DNA of 64,000 nucleotides from an uncultured Roseibium sp. (lineage in GTDB: Bacteria; Pseudomonadota; Alphaproteobacteria; Rhizobiales; Stappiaceae): assembly GCF_947496995.1 (NCBI RefSeq), contig NZ_CANMFD010000005.1:310001-374000 (forward strand), written 5' to 3'. The notes below the pieces were generated by a model, which worked only from the letters and a program-made list of their open reading frames with translations, was not told the DNA's origin and searched no databases. Numbering within the stretch: the stretch's first letter is position 1; each line of letters begins with the position of its first letter. The position numbers and the translations under genes are program-made. This document shows positions 57,429 to 64,000 of this stretch, piece by piece.

Positions 57429-59639
57429 ATGACATCCAGAGACAACCGCAGGCTCGATCTGATCCTTGCGGCCGGGGTCTTCGCGTTGATCGCGTTGCCC
57501 TGGTACCGCATTCGCTCGGGTTTCTTCAGCTTTGAATGGCTGGAAGATTTCATTTCTTCAGAAAAACTCTGGCCGGGCCTGGTGCAGGGACTGACGGGGC
57601 GCTGGCAGCTCTGGCCGGTTCTGGCGCTGCTCGCCGTTGCCGTCTTGCTGCGGTTCACACAGGCTCCCGGAAAACGTGGTGGTGCGCTGATTGCCGTCGG
57701 TGCGGCGGGTCTCGCCTGGATGCTGGCCGAGGGGTTGGCAATCGGCCTGCGCGGCTGGAACTGGGGACTGCTTGAAGCGACCTTTGGCGATGTCGCCGGG
57801 CAGCAGGCATTCGGTGCCGGCGCGGTTGTACTGGGTACGCTCTTTGCCCTGATGATCGCCTTCGGCGCCGCCGAGCGCGGCGCCCTCAAGGGCGATGCCT
57901 TCGTGCTTGGCGCGATCACGCTGCTGGTGCTGCTGGTCGCGACGTTTGTCTTTTATCCACTGGTGTCGATGTTCACCGGCGCGTTCCAGGAGTTCGACGG
58001 GTCTTTCACCAGCGAAGGCGTGCGCCGAAACATCGTCGATCCGAAAATCTGGTCACTGGCCTGCTTCTGGGGCGGAAACTGCGGCGTCGCATGGCGCACC
58101 TTCTTCCTTGCGATCTGCACCGCGACCGGGACGACACTGCTCGGCCTGGTGTTCGCGCTGGTGGCAACGCGGACGGGCTTCAGGTTCAAGAAATCGCTGC
58201 GCCTGCTGACAGTGCTGCCAATCATCACGCCGCCCTTCGTCGTCGGCCTCGCGCTGACCATGCTGCTGGGGCGTTCCGGATCGCTGACCCAGGTGATCGA
58301 GGCCGCCACGGGCTGGGAACTGGGGCGCTGGCTCTATGGCCTGACCGGCATCTGGATCGCCCAGATGCTGAGTTTCACCCCGATTTCCTTCCTCGTCCTG
58401 ATCGGGGTCGTGGACGGGATCAGCCCTTCGATGGAAGAGGCCAGCCAGACCCTTCGCTCCGACCGCTGGCGGACCTTCCGCAAGGTCTCGCTGCCGCTGA
58501 TGGCGCCGGGGCTGGCGAACGCGTTTCTGATCGGCTTCATCGAGTCGATGGCCGACTTCGGTAACCCGCTGGTGCTGGGCGGCTCCGGCGGCGTGCTGTC
58601 GACCGAGATCTTTTTCGCCGTGGTGGGGGCGCAGAACGATCCGTCCCGTGCGGCGGTACTGGCGATGGTCCTTTTGTTCTTCACCCTGTCGGCCTTCCTG
58701 GCGCAGCGGCTTTGGCTCTCCGGGCGCAACTATGCGACGGTGACCGGCAAGGGCGACGGCGGGCGGCACATCAGCCTGCCGCGCCGGGTCGGCTGGCCGG
58801 TGATCACCGTGGCTGTCGCCTGGGCCGCCTTCACCATCACGGTCTATGCGATGATCCTGTTCGGCGGTTTCGTGAAGATCTGGGGTCTCGACCATTCCCT
58901 TACACTCGACCACTACGCCAAGGCCTTCGGCGTTGGCTGGGACAACGGGATCCTTTGGACCGGTGTTGCCTGGGACAGTTTCTGGACGACGATGGAGATT
59001 GCACTGATCGCCGCTCCGCTGACCGCGGCGGTGGGGCTGCTGACCGCATGGCTGATCGTGCGCCAGAGGTTCCCGGGGCGCGGGGTGTTCGAATTCGCGC
59101 TGATGATGAGCTTTGCCATTCCCGGCACGGTGATCGGCATCAGCTACATCATGGCGTTCAACCTGCCGCCGCTGCAGATGACCGGAACCGCGGCGATCCT
59201 GATTGCCTGCTTCGTCTTCCGCAACATGCCCGTGGGCGTGCGCGGCGGGGTGGCGGCCATGGCGCAACTGGACGGCTCGCTTGACGAAGCATCCCTGACC
59301 CTGGGGGCCAGTTCCGGGCGGACCATGCGCAAGGTGATCCTGCCGTTGATGCGCCCGGCGATTCTCGCCGCGCTGGTCTACAGTTTCGTGCGGGCAATCA
59401 CCTCGATCTCGGCGGTGATCTTTCTGGTCAGCGCGAAATACAACATGGCTACGGCCTATATCGTCGGGCTGGTCGAAAACGGCGAATACGGTATCGCGAT
59501 TGCCTATTCCTCGGTCCTGATCCTGGTGATGATCACCGTTATCGGCGGCTTCCAGCTGCTGGTCGGGGAACGCCGTATCCGGCGGGGCGAGGAAAAGGCC
59601 GCCAATTCCAGTTTTTCTGCAAAGGAAGCACGAGCATGA
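57429..59639 (+). CDS. Fused ABC permease with two transmembrane domains (FbpB/AfuB type)
   Basis: The 736-residue inner-membrane protein has about fourteen hydrophobic segments and two binding-protein-dependent permease domains. Their EAA loops are MEEASQTLRSDRWRTFRKVSLPLMAPGLANAF (about residues 335-365) and LDEASLTLGASSGRTMRKVILPLMRPAILAAL (about 615-645). The additional N-terminal membrane part (about residues 1-155) is not part of the core permease. The fused arrangement is typical of the AfuB/FbpB group. Its stop overlaps the ATPase gene start by four bases. Confidence 0.9.
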   Translation: MTSRDNRRLDLILAAGVFALIALPWYRIRSGFFSFEWLEDFISSEKLWPGLVQGLTGRWQLWPVLALLAVAVLLRFTQAPGKRGGALIAVGAAGLAWMLAEGLAIGLRGWNWGLLEATFGDVAGQQAFGAGAVVLGTLFALMIAFGAAERGALKGDAFVLGAITLLVLLVATFVFYPLVSMFTGAFQEFDGSFTSEGVRRNIVDPKIWSLACFWGGNCGVAWRTFFLAICTATGTTLLGLVFALVATRTGFRFKKSLRLLTVLPIITPPFVVGLALTMLLGRSGSLTQVIEAATGWELGRWLYGLTGIWIAQMLSFTPISFLVLIGVVDGISPSMEEASQTLRSDRWRTFRKVSLPLMAPGLANAFLIGFIESMADFGNPLVLGGSGGVLSTEIFFAVVGAQNDPSRAAVLAMVLLFFTLSAFLAQRLWLSGRNYATVTGKGDGGRHISLPRRVGWPVITVAVAWAAFTITVYAMILFGGFVKIWGLDHSLTLDHYAKAFGVGWDNGILWTGVAWDSFWTTMEIALIAAPLTAAVGLLTAWLIVRQRFPGRGVFEFALMMSFAIPGTVIGISYIMAFNLPPLQMTGTAAILIACFVFRNMPVGVRGGVAAMAQLDGSLDEASLTLGASSGRTMRKVILPLMRPAILAALVYSFVRAITSISAVIFLVSAKYNMATAYIVGLVENGEYGIAIAYSSVLILVMITVIGGFQLLVGERRIRRGEEKAANSSFSAKEARA

Positions 59640-60697
59640 CGCAGACAAAAGGCGCTGTGGCGTTCCGCAACGTGCGGAAGACCTTCGGCAGTTTCACCGC
59701 CATTCCCGATCTGACGCTGGACATCGAGCCCGGCAAGCTGGTCACCCTGCTGGGGCCGTCCGGCTGTGGCAAGACAACGACGCTGCGGATGCTGGCGGGG
59801 CTGGAAAGCCCGACGGACGGGCAAATCCTGATCGGCGGCGACGATGTCACCCGCTTGCCTGCCGACCGGCGGGACGTGTCGATGGTGTTCCAGAGTTACG
59901 CGCTATTCCCGCATATGCGCGTCGGGCAGAATGTGGCCTATGGCCTGGAAGCGGGTGGCATGAAATCGGCCGAGGCGCGCAAGCGTGCGGAAGAGGCGCT
60001 GGAACTGGTCGGCTTGTCCGGCCTCGCGGGCCGCTTGCCGGCGGAACTCTCCGGCGGTCAGCAGCAACGGGTCGCCGTGGCGAGGGCGCTGGTGCTCGAG
60101 CCGCAGGTGCTGCTGCTGGACGAGCCGCTGTCGAACCTTGATGCACGGCTGCGCCGCAAGGTGCGCACGGACATTCGCGAATTGCAGCAGCGGATCGGCC
60201 TCACCGCCGTTTACGTCACCCACGATCAGGAGGAGGCGCTCGCCGTCTCCGACACCATCGTGGTGATGAAGGAGGGCAAGGTCGCGCAGATCGGCACGCC
60301 CCGCGAACTTTACGAATCCCCTGCCTCGGACTTCATTGCCGACTTCATCGGCGAGGCGAATGTGGTCGACGGCCGCGTGCTGTCGGTGGAAGGCGATGTC
60401 GCGCAGGTCGAGCTGGGTGGTGTGACGCTGCCCTTGCCCTCCAGGGGGCAGTCGCCCGGACCCGCTCAGATATCGCTGCGCTCGAACGCGCTGAAAGTGA
60501 CAACTGATGGAACGGGCATAAAGGGCACCATCGCCTCTTCTGCCTATCTCGGCGATCACGTCGAATATGAAATCGACGGCCCGCTGGGGCGGATTTTCGT
60601 GGTCGACGATGAGAGCGACACACCTTTGCCATCGGGCACCGCGGTTGCCCTGGAAGTGCGCCCGCGCGGCGTTGCGCTGATCCCGGGGACTGCATGA
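59636..60697 (+). CDS. ABC transporter ATP-binding protein (AfuC/FbpC/PotA type)
   Basis: The 353-residue ATPase has Walker A GPSGCGKTTTLRML (about residues 38-51), Q-loop FQSYALFPHMRVGQNV, signature LSGGQQQRVAVARAL, Walker B VLLLDEPLSNLDARLR and H-loop VYVTHDQEEALAVSD. A C-terminal TOBE domain (about 270-350) follows. It energises import through the fused permease encoded upstream. The last codons overlap the phosphatase gene start. The annotation as a ferric transporter would be based on family only. Confidence 0.92.
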   Translation: MTQTKGAVAFRNVRKTFGSFTAIPDLTLDIEPGKLVTLLGPSGCGKTTTLRMLAGLESPTDGQILIGGDDVTRLPADRRDVSMVFQSYALFPHMRVGQNVAYGLEAGGMKSAEARKRAEEALELVGLSGLAGRLPAELSGGQQQRVAVARALVLEPQVLLLDEPLSNLDARLRRKVRTDIRELQQRIGLTAVYVTHDQEEALAVSDTIVVMKEGKVAQIGTPRELYESPASDFIADFIGEANVVDGRVLSVEGDVAQVELGGVTLPLPSRGQSPGPAQISLRSNALKVTTDGTGIKGTIASSAYLGDHVEYEIDGPLGRIFVVDDESDTPLPSGTAVALEVRPRGVALIPGTA

Positions 60698-61500
60698 TGC
60701 TGAATGACCTGAATGCGGAGCGCTTGAGCGTGGCGGTCGATCTGGCCCGGCGGGCCGGTGACCTGGCGCTGGAGTATTTTCATCGGCGAGATGCGCTTGT
60801 CGTGGAGACGAAGCGCCATGTGACCGATCTGGTGTCCGAGGCGGACCGGGAAGTCGAAACCCTGATCCGCAGCGCCCTGGACAAGGCCTTTCCGGACGAC
60901 GCGCAGCTGGGCGAGGAGCACGGGCTGAGCGAAGGCCGGTCCGGCTTCACCTGGGTGATCGATCCTATCGACGGAACCGCGCCGTTTCTGAACGGCCTGC
61001 CGGGCTGGTGCGTCTCCATCGGCGCCTGCGACGACGAGGGCCCGGCGCTGGGGGTGATCTATGCGCCGGTGCTGGACGAGCTTTTCGTGGCCTTCCGGGG
61101 CCAGGGCGCGACACTGAACGGCGCGCCGATCCGCGTGCTCGAGGGCGATCTGCGTGCCGGTCTGCTGGGCATCGGCGCGAACGACCGGGTGGCGAGCAAA
61201 CGCGTCGGTCAGATGCTGACCGAGCTGATGGACGCCGGCGCCGGCTGGATGCGCTACGGCTCCGGCGCGCTGATGCTCGCCTGGGTCGCCGCCGGCCGCC
61301 TGACCGGCTACGCCGAACCCCGCATGAGCGCCTGGGACTGCATGGCGGGCTATGTCCTCATCCTCGAGGCCGGCGGCCGCGTTCTGCCGTTCCCCGGCGG
61401 CCCTGGCTTGACCTTCCCCGCACCGGTTCTGGGCGCCTCGTCAGGCGCGTTCGACGAACTCCGGGATATTTGTGACTTTGGGTCTGCGCCGGATTGGTAG
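60694..61500 (+). CDS. Inositol monophosphatase family phosphatase
   Basis: The 268-residue protein has the family motifs: EADREVETLIRSAL and GEEHG (metal ligand Glu), then WVIDPIDGTAPFLNGLPGWCVSIGA (motif 1 with DxIDGT). The second motif is MSAWDCMAGYVLILEAGG (WDxxAG). Such enzymes remove phosphate from inositol phosphates, histidinol phosphate or sugar phosphates in the cytoplasm. It is the last gene of the LacI-controlled import operon, overlapping the ATPase gene. Its presence suggests the imported solute is phosphorylated and is dephosphorylated on arrival (inference). Confidence 0.88.
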   Translation: MMLNDLNAERLSVAVDLARRAGDLALEYFHRRDALVVETKRHVTDLVSEADREVETLIRSALDKAFPDDAQLGEEHGLSEGRSGFTWVIDPIDGTAPFLNGLPGWCVSIGACDDEGPALGVIYAPVLDELFVAFRGQGATLNGAPIRVLEGDLRAGLLGIGANDRVASKRVGQMLTELMDAGAGWMRYGSGALMLAWVAAGRLTGYAEPRMSAWDCMAGYVLILEAGGRVLPFPGGPGLTFPAPVLGASSGAFDELRDICDFGSAPDW

Positions 61501-61796
61501 GGGTTGGGCGGGGGGGCCTGCTTGCTTGGTGCAGTTTCCGGCGAGATAGTCGGATGTTGTCTCACAAAGGCCTTTTACCGGCACAAATGTTTCTCGGCGG
61601 CTTGATCCGTCCGTAGTCGGTGTCAACAAAATTTGCCGAAAGTCTGCTTCGCGCACCCATTTTAGACGTTTTCTTGTTCGAGCATATTTCCTGACAGCCG
61701 AAATTCGCTGATCAAGGCTCCATCGCTTCCAAGGCACGCTGGCGGTCGCGCGAAGATTGGACTTCGAGGTCTCTCCGATTCAGCCGACACTGGTTA

Positions 61797-62381
61797 TCAG
61801 GACGCTTTCACACATCGAGCATCAATCAGCATCGCCGCGGTGGCTTTTGCGATTTTGGCAGCCTCCGGCATGCCGCGAACATGGGCGGTGGCGATGGCAC
61901 CTTCCTTCAGAACAGCCAGTTTTTCCGCGAGATCATGAGGATCATCAGCACCGGCCTCCTCACACAGACCCTCAAGATAGTCGACGATGCGCTGTTTGTG
62001 CAAAGCGGCCAACTGGTGGGCCGGATGCTTGAGATCTCCGAACTCGCTTGCGGCGTTTATGAAGGCGCAACCGTAGAAGCCTAGCCGCTTGAAGGCCTTG
62101 CCGTTGAACCAGCATTCAAGCGCGTCGAACATGGCCAGCAGTTGTCCGCGGGCGTCAGCGCCGGACTTTTCCATTTCAGCCACCAGCCAGGCGCGGAACT
62201 GTTCGTCCCGGCGTTCCAGCACCGCCAGGATCAGGTCGTCCTTGGACGGAAAGTGCTTATAGAGGGTCATCTTGGCGACGCCTGCCTCAGCGAGGATCGT
62301 GTCGATGCCCGTGGCATTGAAGCCGCCCTTGTAGAACAGCCGGAGGGCCGTATCAATGAGATCGTCCCGACGTGACTTCAA
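61797..62381 (-). CDS. TetR/AcrR family regulator
   Basis: The protein of about 194 residues starts at TTG 62381 (SRRDDLIDTALRLFYKGGFNATGIDTILAEAGVAKMTLYKHFPSKDDLI), with GGAG 8 nt upstream. The open frame extends to ATG 62435, but that would place the operator at 62401-62414 inside the coding region, so the downstream start is favoured. The C-terminal domain includes AMFDALECWFNGKAFKRLGFYGCAFINAASEFGD, a TetR_C group with a conserved cysteine that might sense oxidants or electrophiles. Divergent from the AhpD-like gene, its probable target. Confidence 0.88.
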   Translation of the reverse strand: MKSRRDDLIDTALRLFYKGGFNATGIDTILAEAGVAKMTLYKHFPSKDDLILAVLERRDEQFRAWLVAEMEKSGADARGQLLAMFDALECWFNGKAFKRLGFYGCAFINAASEFGDLKHPAHQLAALHKQRIVDYLEGLCEEAGADDPHDLAEKLAVLKEGAIATAHVRGMPEAAKIAKATAAMLIDARCVKAS

Positions 62382-62400
62382 TTCTTCTACTCCATTGGTC

Positions 62401-62513
62401 AGACAGTTCTGTCTATTCGGATTCTGATTTAACAATAATTTCAGATACTTTCAAGTTCACGTTTTTCTGATCTGTGCGTATGGTTGACAATTAGACAGAC
62501 CTGTCTGTATATA
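62401..62513. promoter_or_regulatory. Two TetR operators and the AhpD-like gene promoter
   Basis: AGACAG-TT-CTGTCT (62401-62414) and AGACAG-AC-CTGTCT (62493-62506) are identical palindromes except for the centre, 92 bp apart. The second fills the spacer between -35 TTGACA (62484-62489) and -10 TATATA (62508-62513), spacing 18 bp. The first lies 20 bp before the regulator start. Together they indicate repression of both divergent genes. Confidence 0.8.
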
Positions 62514-62572
62514 AATCTGGCAACGAGACAAACGCCAGACCACGTCTAACCCGATCCAACAGGAGACAAGAA

Positions 62573-63121
62573 ATGCCCCGTATTCATCTGCCCGGTTCCA
62601 TCGAAGCAGCGCCCACCGCCTCCCGTCCGCTGCTGGAAGGCGTCAAGAATTTGCTCGGTTCGGTTCCGAACCTGTTCCGCCTCACTGCCAACAGCCCGGC
62701 TGCGCTTGAAGGTTATCTCGGCCTGAATGGCGCCCTCGCGAAAGGCAGTCTCTCGCCGCAAACACGCGAGCGGATTGCCCTGGCGATCGCCCAGATCAAC
62801 GGCTGCAACTACTGCCTGTCCGCCCATACCTATCTGGCGAAGAACCTGGCGAAACTCGACGAGGCCGAAATCGCCGCAAACCGGAACGGCTCCTCCTCCG
62901 ATCCGAAGGCGGAGGCTGCCGTCAGCTTTGCCGTCAAGCTGGTCCGCGTGCGCGGCCAGGTGTCCGCGGCCGATGTCGCAGAGGTCAAGATGGCCGGCTA
63001 CAGCGAGGCCGAGGTCGTCGAGATCGTCGCCCATGTAGCCCTCAACACGCTGACCAACTACCTCAACGAGGCGTTTGAAACGCCGATCGACTTCCCGGTT
63101 GTCAGCGCGAAAGCCGCCTGA
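62573..63121 (+). CDS. Carboxymuconolactone decarboxylase family protein, AhpD-like
   Basis: The 182-residue all-helical protein has the AhpD redox motif CNYCLSAHT (CxxC with following histidine, about residues 81-89). ALAIAQIN before it and VALNTLTNYLNEAFETPIDFP at the C-terminus fit the peroxidase-related branch of the family. It probably acts as an alkylhydroperoxidase or a thiol redox partner rather than a decarboxylase. GGAGACAAGAA precedes ATG 62573. The divergent TetR protein controls it by operators overlapping the promoter. It is followed by the DUF1348 gene. Confidence 0.9.
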   Translation: MPRIHLPGSIEAAPTASRPLLEGVKNLLGSVPNLFRLTANSPAALEGYLGLNGALAKGSLSPQTRERIALAIAQINGCNYCLSAHTYLAKNLAKLDEAEIAANRNGSSSDPKAEAAVSFAVKLVRVRGQVSAADVAEVKMAGYSEAEVVEIVAHVALNTLTNYLNEAFETPIDFPVVSAKAA

Positions 63122-63199
63122 GCCGGACAAGGCGCCGCGGAAGGCCGGTCCCCTTCGGACCTTCCGCGGACCGTATGACATCCAAAAAGGACATGCCCC

Positions 63200-63664
63200 A
63201 TGACCCGCCCTCCCTTTCCTCCCTTTGACGCCGACACTGCTGCTGAGAAGGTTCGCAAGGCCGAAGATGCCTGGAACGGTCAAAACCCCGAACAGGTTTC
63301 CCTTGCCTATACGGCCGACAGCCGCTGGCGGAATCGCTCGGAATTCCTCACCGGACGTGCCGAGATCGTCTCTTTCCTCACCGCCAAGTGGACCCGCGAG
63401 CAGGACTACCGCCTGATCAAGGAACTCTGGGCGTTCCGCGACAACAGAATCGCCGTGCGCTTTGCCTATGAATGGCACGACGCCACGGGCGCCTGGTTCC
63501 GCTCCTATGGCAACGAGAACTGGGAATTTTCATCGGACGGACTGATGCGCCTGCGCATCGCCTCCATCAATGACCTGCCCATCGGCGAAGAGGATCGGCT
63601 GTTCCACTGGCCGTCCGGCCCCCGCCCACAGGACCACTCCGGCCTCTCGGACCTCGGTCTGTAA
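63200..63664 (+). CDS. DUF1348 family protein (NTF2-like fold)
   Basis: The 154-residue protein has the family sequence [120 protein letters not shown]. This matches a nuclear-transport-factor-2-like alpha-beta barrel with a hydrophobic pocket. Its biochemical role is unknown. It lies 78 bp downstream of the AhpD-like gene on the same strand, so it may share the TetR-controlled promoter and serve in the same stress response (inference). Confidence 0.88.
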   Translation: MTRPPFPPFDADTAAEKVRKAEDAWNGQNPEQVSLAYTADSRWRNRSEFLTGRAEIVSFLTAKWTREQDYRLIKELWAFRDNRIAVRFAYEWHDATGAWFRSYGNENWEFSSDGLMRLRIASINDLPIGEEDRLFHWPSGPRPQDHSGLSDLGL

Positions 63665-63720
63665 AGCCCCGCCGGCGTCGTCGTGCGGCCCGCGGTGACG
63701 TTACAAGAAAGGACCTCGAC

Positions 63721-64000
63721 ATGCATACAGATCAGATTACCCCTCAAGGCATCGGCCCGGCCGATATCACGGCCCTGCTTGCGATCGAACCGCACCTGGA
63801 CGAATCGGTACGGGACCAGGCCGCAACGGATGCCTTCGGCAATGCCCTTTCGATAGTGGCGCATGACCTGAAGGGTCCGCTTGCCAATCTGGCACTCCTT
63901 GTCGAGGATATCTCGCGCAGCGCTGAGGACGGTGCAGTGCCGCGCATCGCGCGCAAGGCGGAAAGCGCCGACCGGATCATCGGCCAGATGTCGCTGATGC
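63721..64000 (+). CDS. Sensor histidine kinase, N-terminal part (cut by window edge)
   Basis: From ATG 63721, preceded by AAAGGA, 93 codons run to the window end without a stop. The sequence has no transmembrane segment. It contains the dimerisation/phosphoacceptor motif NALSIVAHDLKGPLANLALLVEDI (the H-box histidine in AHDLKGPL, about residue 48), followed by the second helix of the HisKA hairpin. The ATPase domain must lie beyond the edge. The short N-terminal region before the H-box lacks a clear sensor domain. A soluble kinase associated with the redox genes upstream is possible. Confidence 0.8.
   Translation, partial: MHTDQITPQGIGPADITALLAIEPHLDESVRDQAATDAFGNALSIVAHDLKGPLANLALLVEDISRSAEDGAVPRIARKAESADRIIGQMSLM

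Noticed and set aside
58053-59648. Minus-strand open frame of 531 codons opposite the ABC permease
   Set aside because: Shadow frame; the permease has two EAA loops and overlaps correctly with its ATPase gene.
55189-61500. Ferric iron transporter call for the ABC operon
   Set aside because: Family resemblance alone would suggest it, but the LacI regulator and the linked phosphatase argue for a phosphorylated organic substrate; no Fur box seen.

Overview
The window looks like chromosomal DNA of a high-GC alphaproteobacterium, most probably a marine member of the Hyphomicrobiales such as Stappiaceae (Roseibium/Labrenzia-like). This is inferred from gene content: ethylmalonyl-CoA pathway genes, an IalB-type secreted protein, an IorAB-type molybdenum hydroxylase, a RES-Xre module, palindromic intergenic repeats of rhizobial style, and frequent GTG/TTG starts. 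I saw no rRNA, tRNA, CRISPR array or intact insertion sequence. Most of the window is ordinary core and accessory chromosome, densely packed on both strands.

Layout. 0-5 kb: the left edge cuts a mesaconyl-CoA hydratase gene; then a membrane-anchored TPR protein with duplicated repeats and a sulfur module (periplasmic rhodanese, YeeE/YedE transporter, exported micropeptide). 5-12.5 kb: typA, a MarR-controlled Bcr/CflA exporter, folP-folK, and argG with a ferredoxin-like gene. 12.8-19.4 kb: DUF3302-HlyD-NodT export genes, then a TetR regulator divergent from iorAB. 19.5-31.4 kb: rlmN, an IalB-like protein, an ECF sigma factor overlapping a VanX-like dipeptidase gene, a secreted metacaspase, a HEAT-like membrane protein, an RNA methyltransferase, quinone reductase, exonuclease III, a GH25 lipoprotein and a VOC/HxlR divergent pair. 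31.5-33.9 kb: a 263-bp MITE-like element in front of an SH3b protein gene, a CAP lipoprotein and a methyltransferase.

34-40.6 kb is a carbon-assimilation neighbourhood. Divergent ccr and ecm share a promoter region rich in TTGC motifs. They are followed by SbtA-type bicarbonate permease, SbtB-like PII protein and beta-carbonic anhydrase genes. With the hydratase at the left edge, three ethylmalonyl-CoA pathway enzymes lie in the window, and the bicarbonate genes may feed the carboxylating step (inference).

40.6-52.5 kb: a chemoreceptor, asd, a three-gene catabolic operon (diaminopropionate-lyase-like, M24 hydrolase, maleate-isomerase/EutA-like), arsR-arsC, a second Bcr/CflA exporter, and a large phytase-like esterase gene with a convincing three-repeat Pho box. 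52.8-64 kb: a RES-Xre toxin-antitoxin pair with tandem operators around its promoter; a LacI-controlled ABC importer operon with an inositol-monophosphatase-family phosphatase; a TetR regulator with two AGACAG-NN-CTGTCT operators controlling an AhpD-like peroxidase; a DUF1348 gene; and a histidine kinase cut by the right edge.

Many regulators sit next to visible palindromes that identify likely operators. The clearest are MarR (7.3 kb), TetR (16.6 kb), ArsR (47.2 kb), Xre (53.4 kb), LacI (56.3 kb) and TetR (62.4-62.5 kb).
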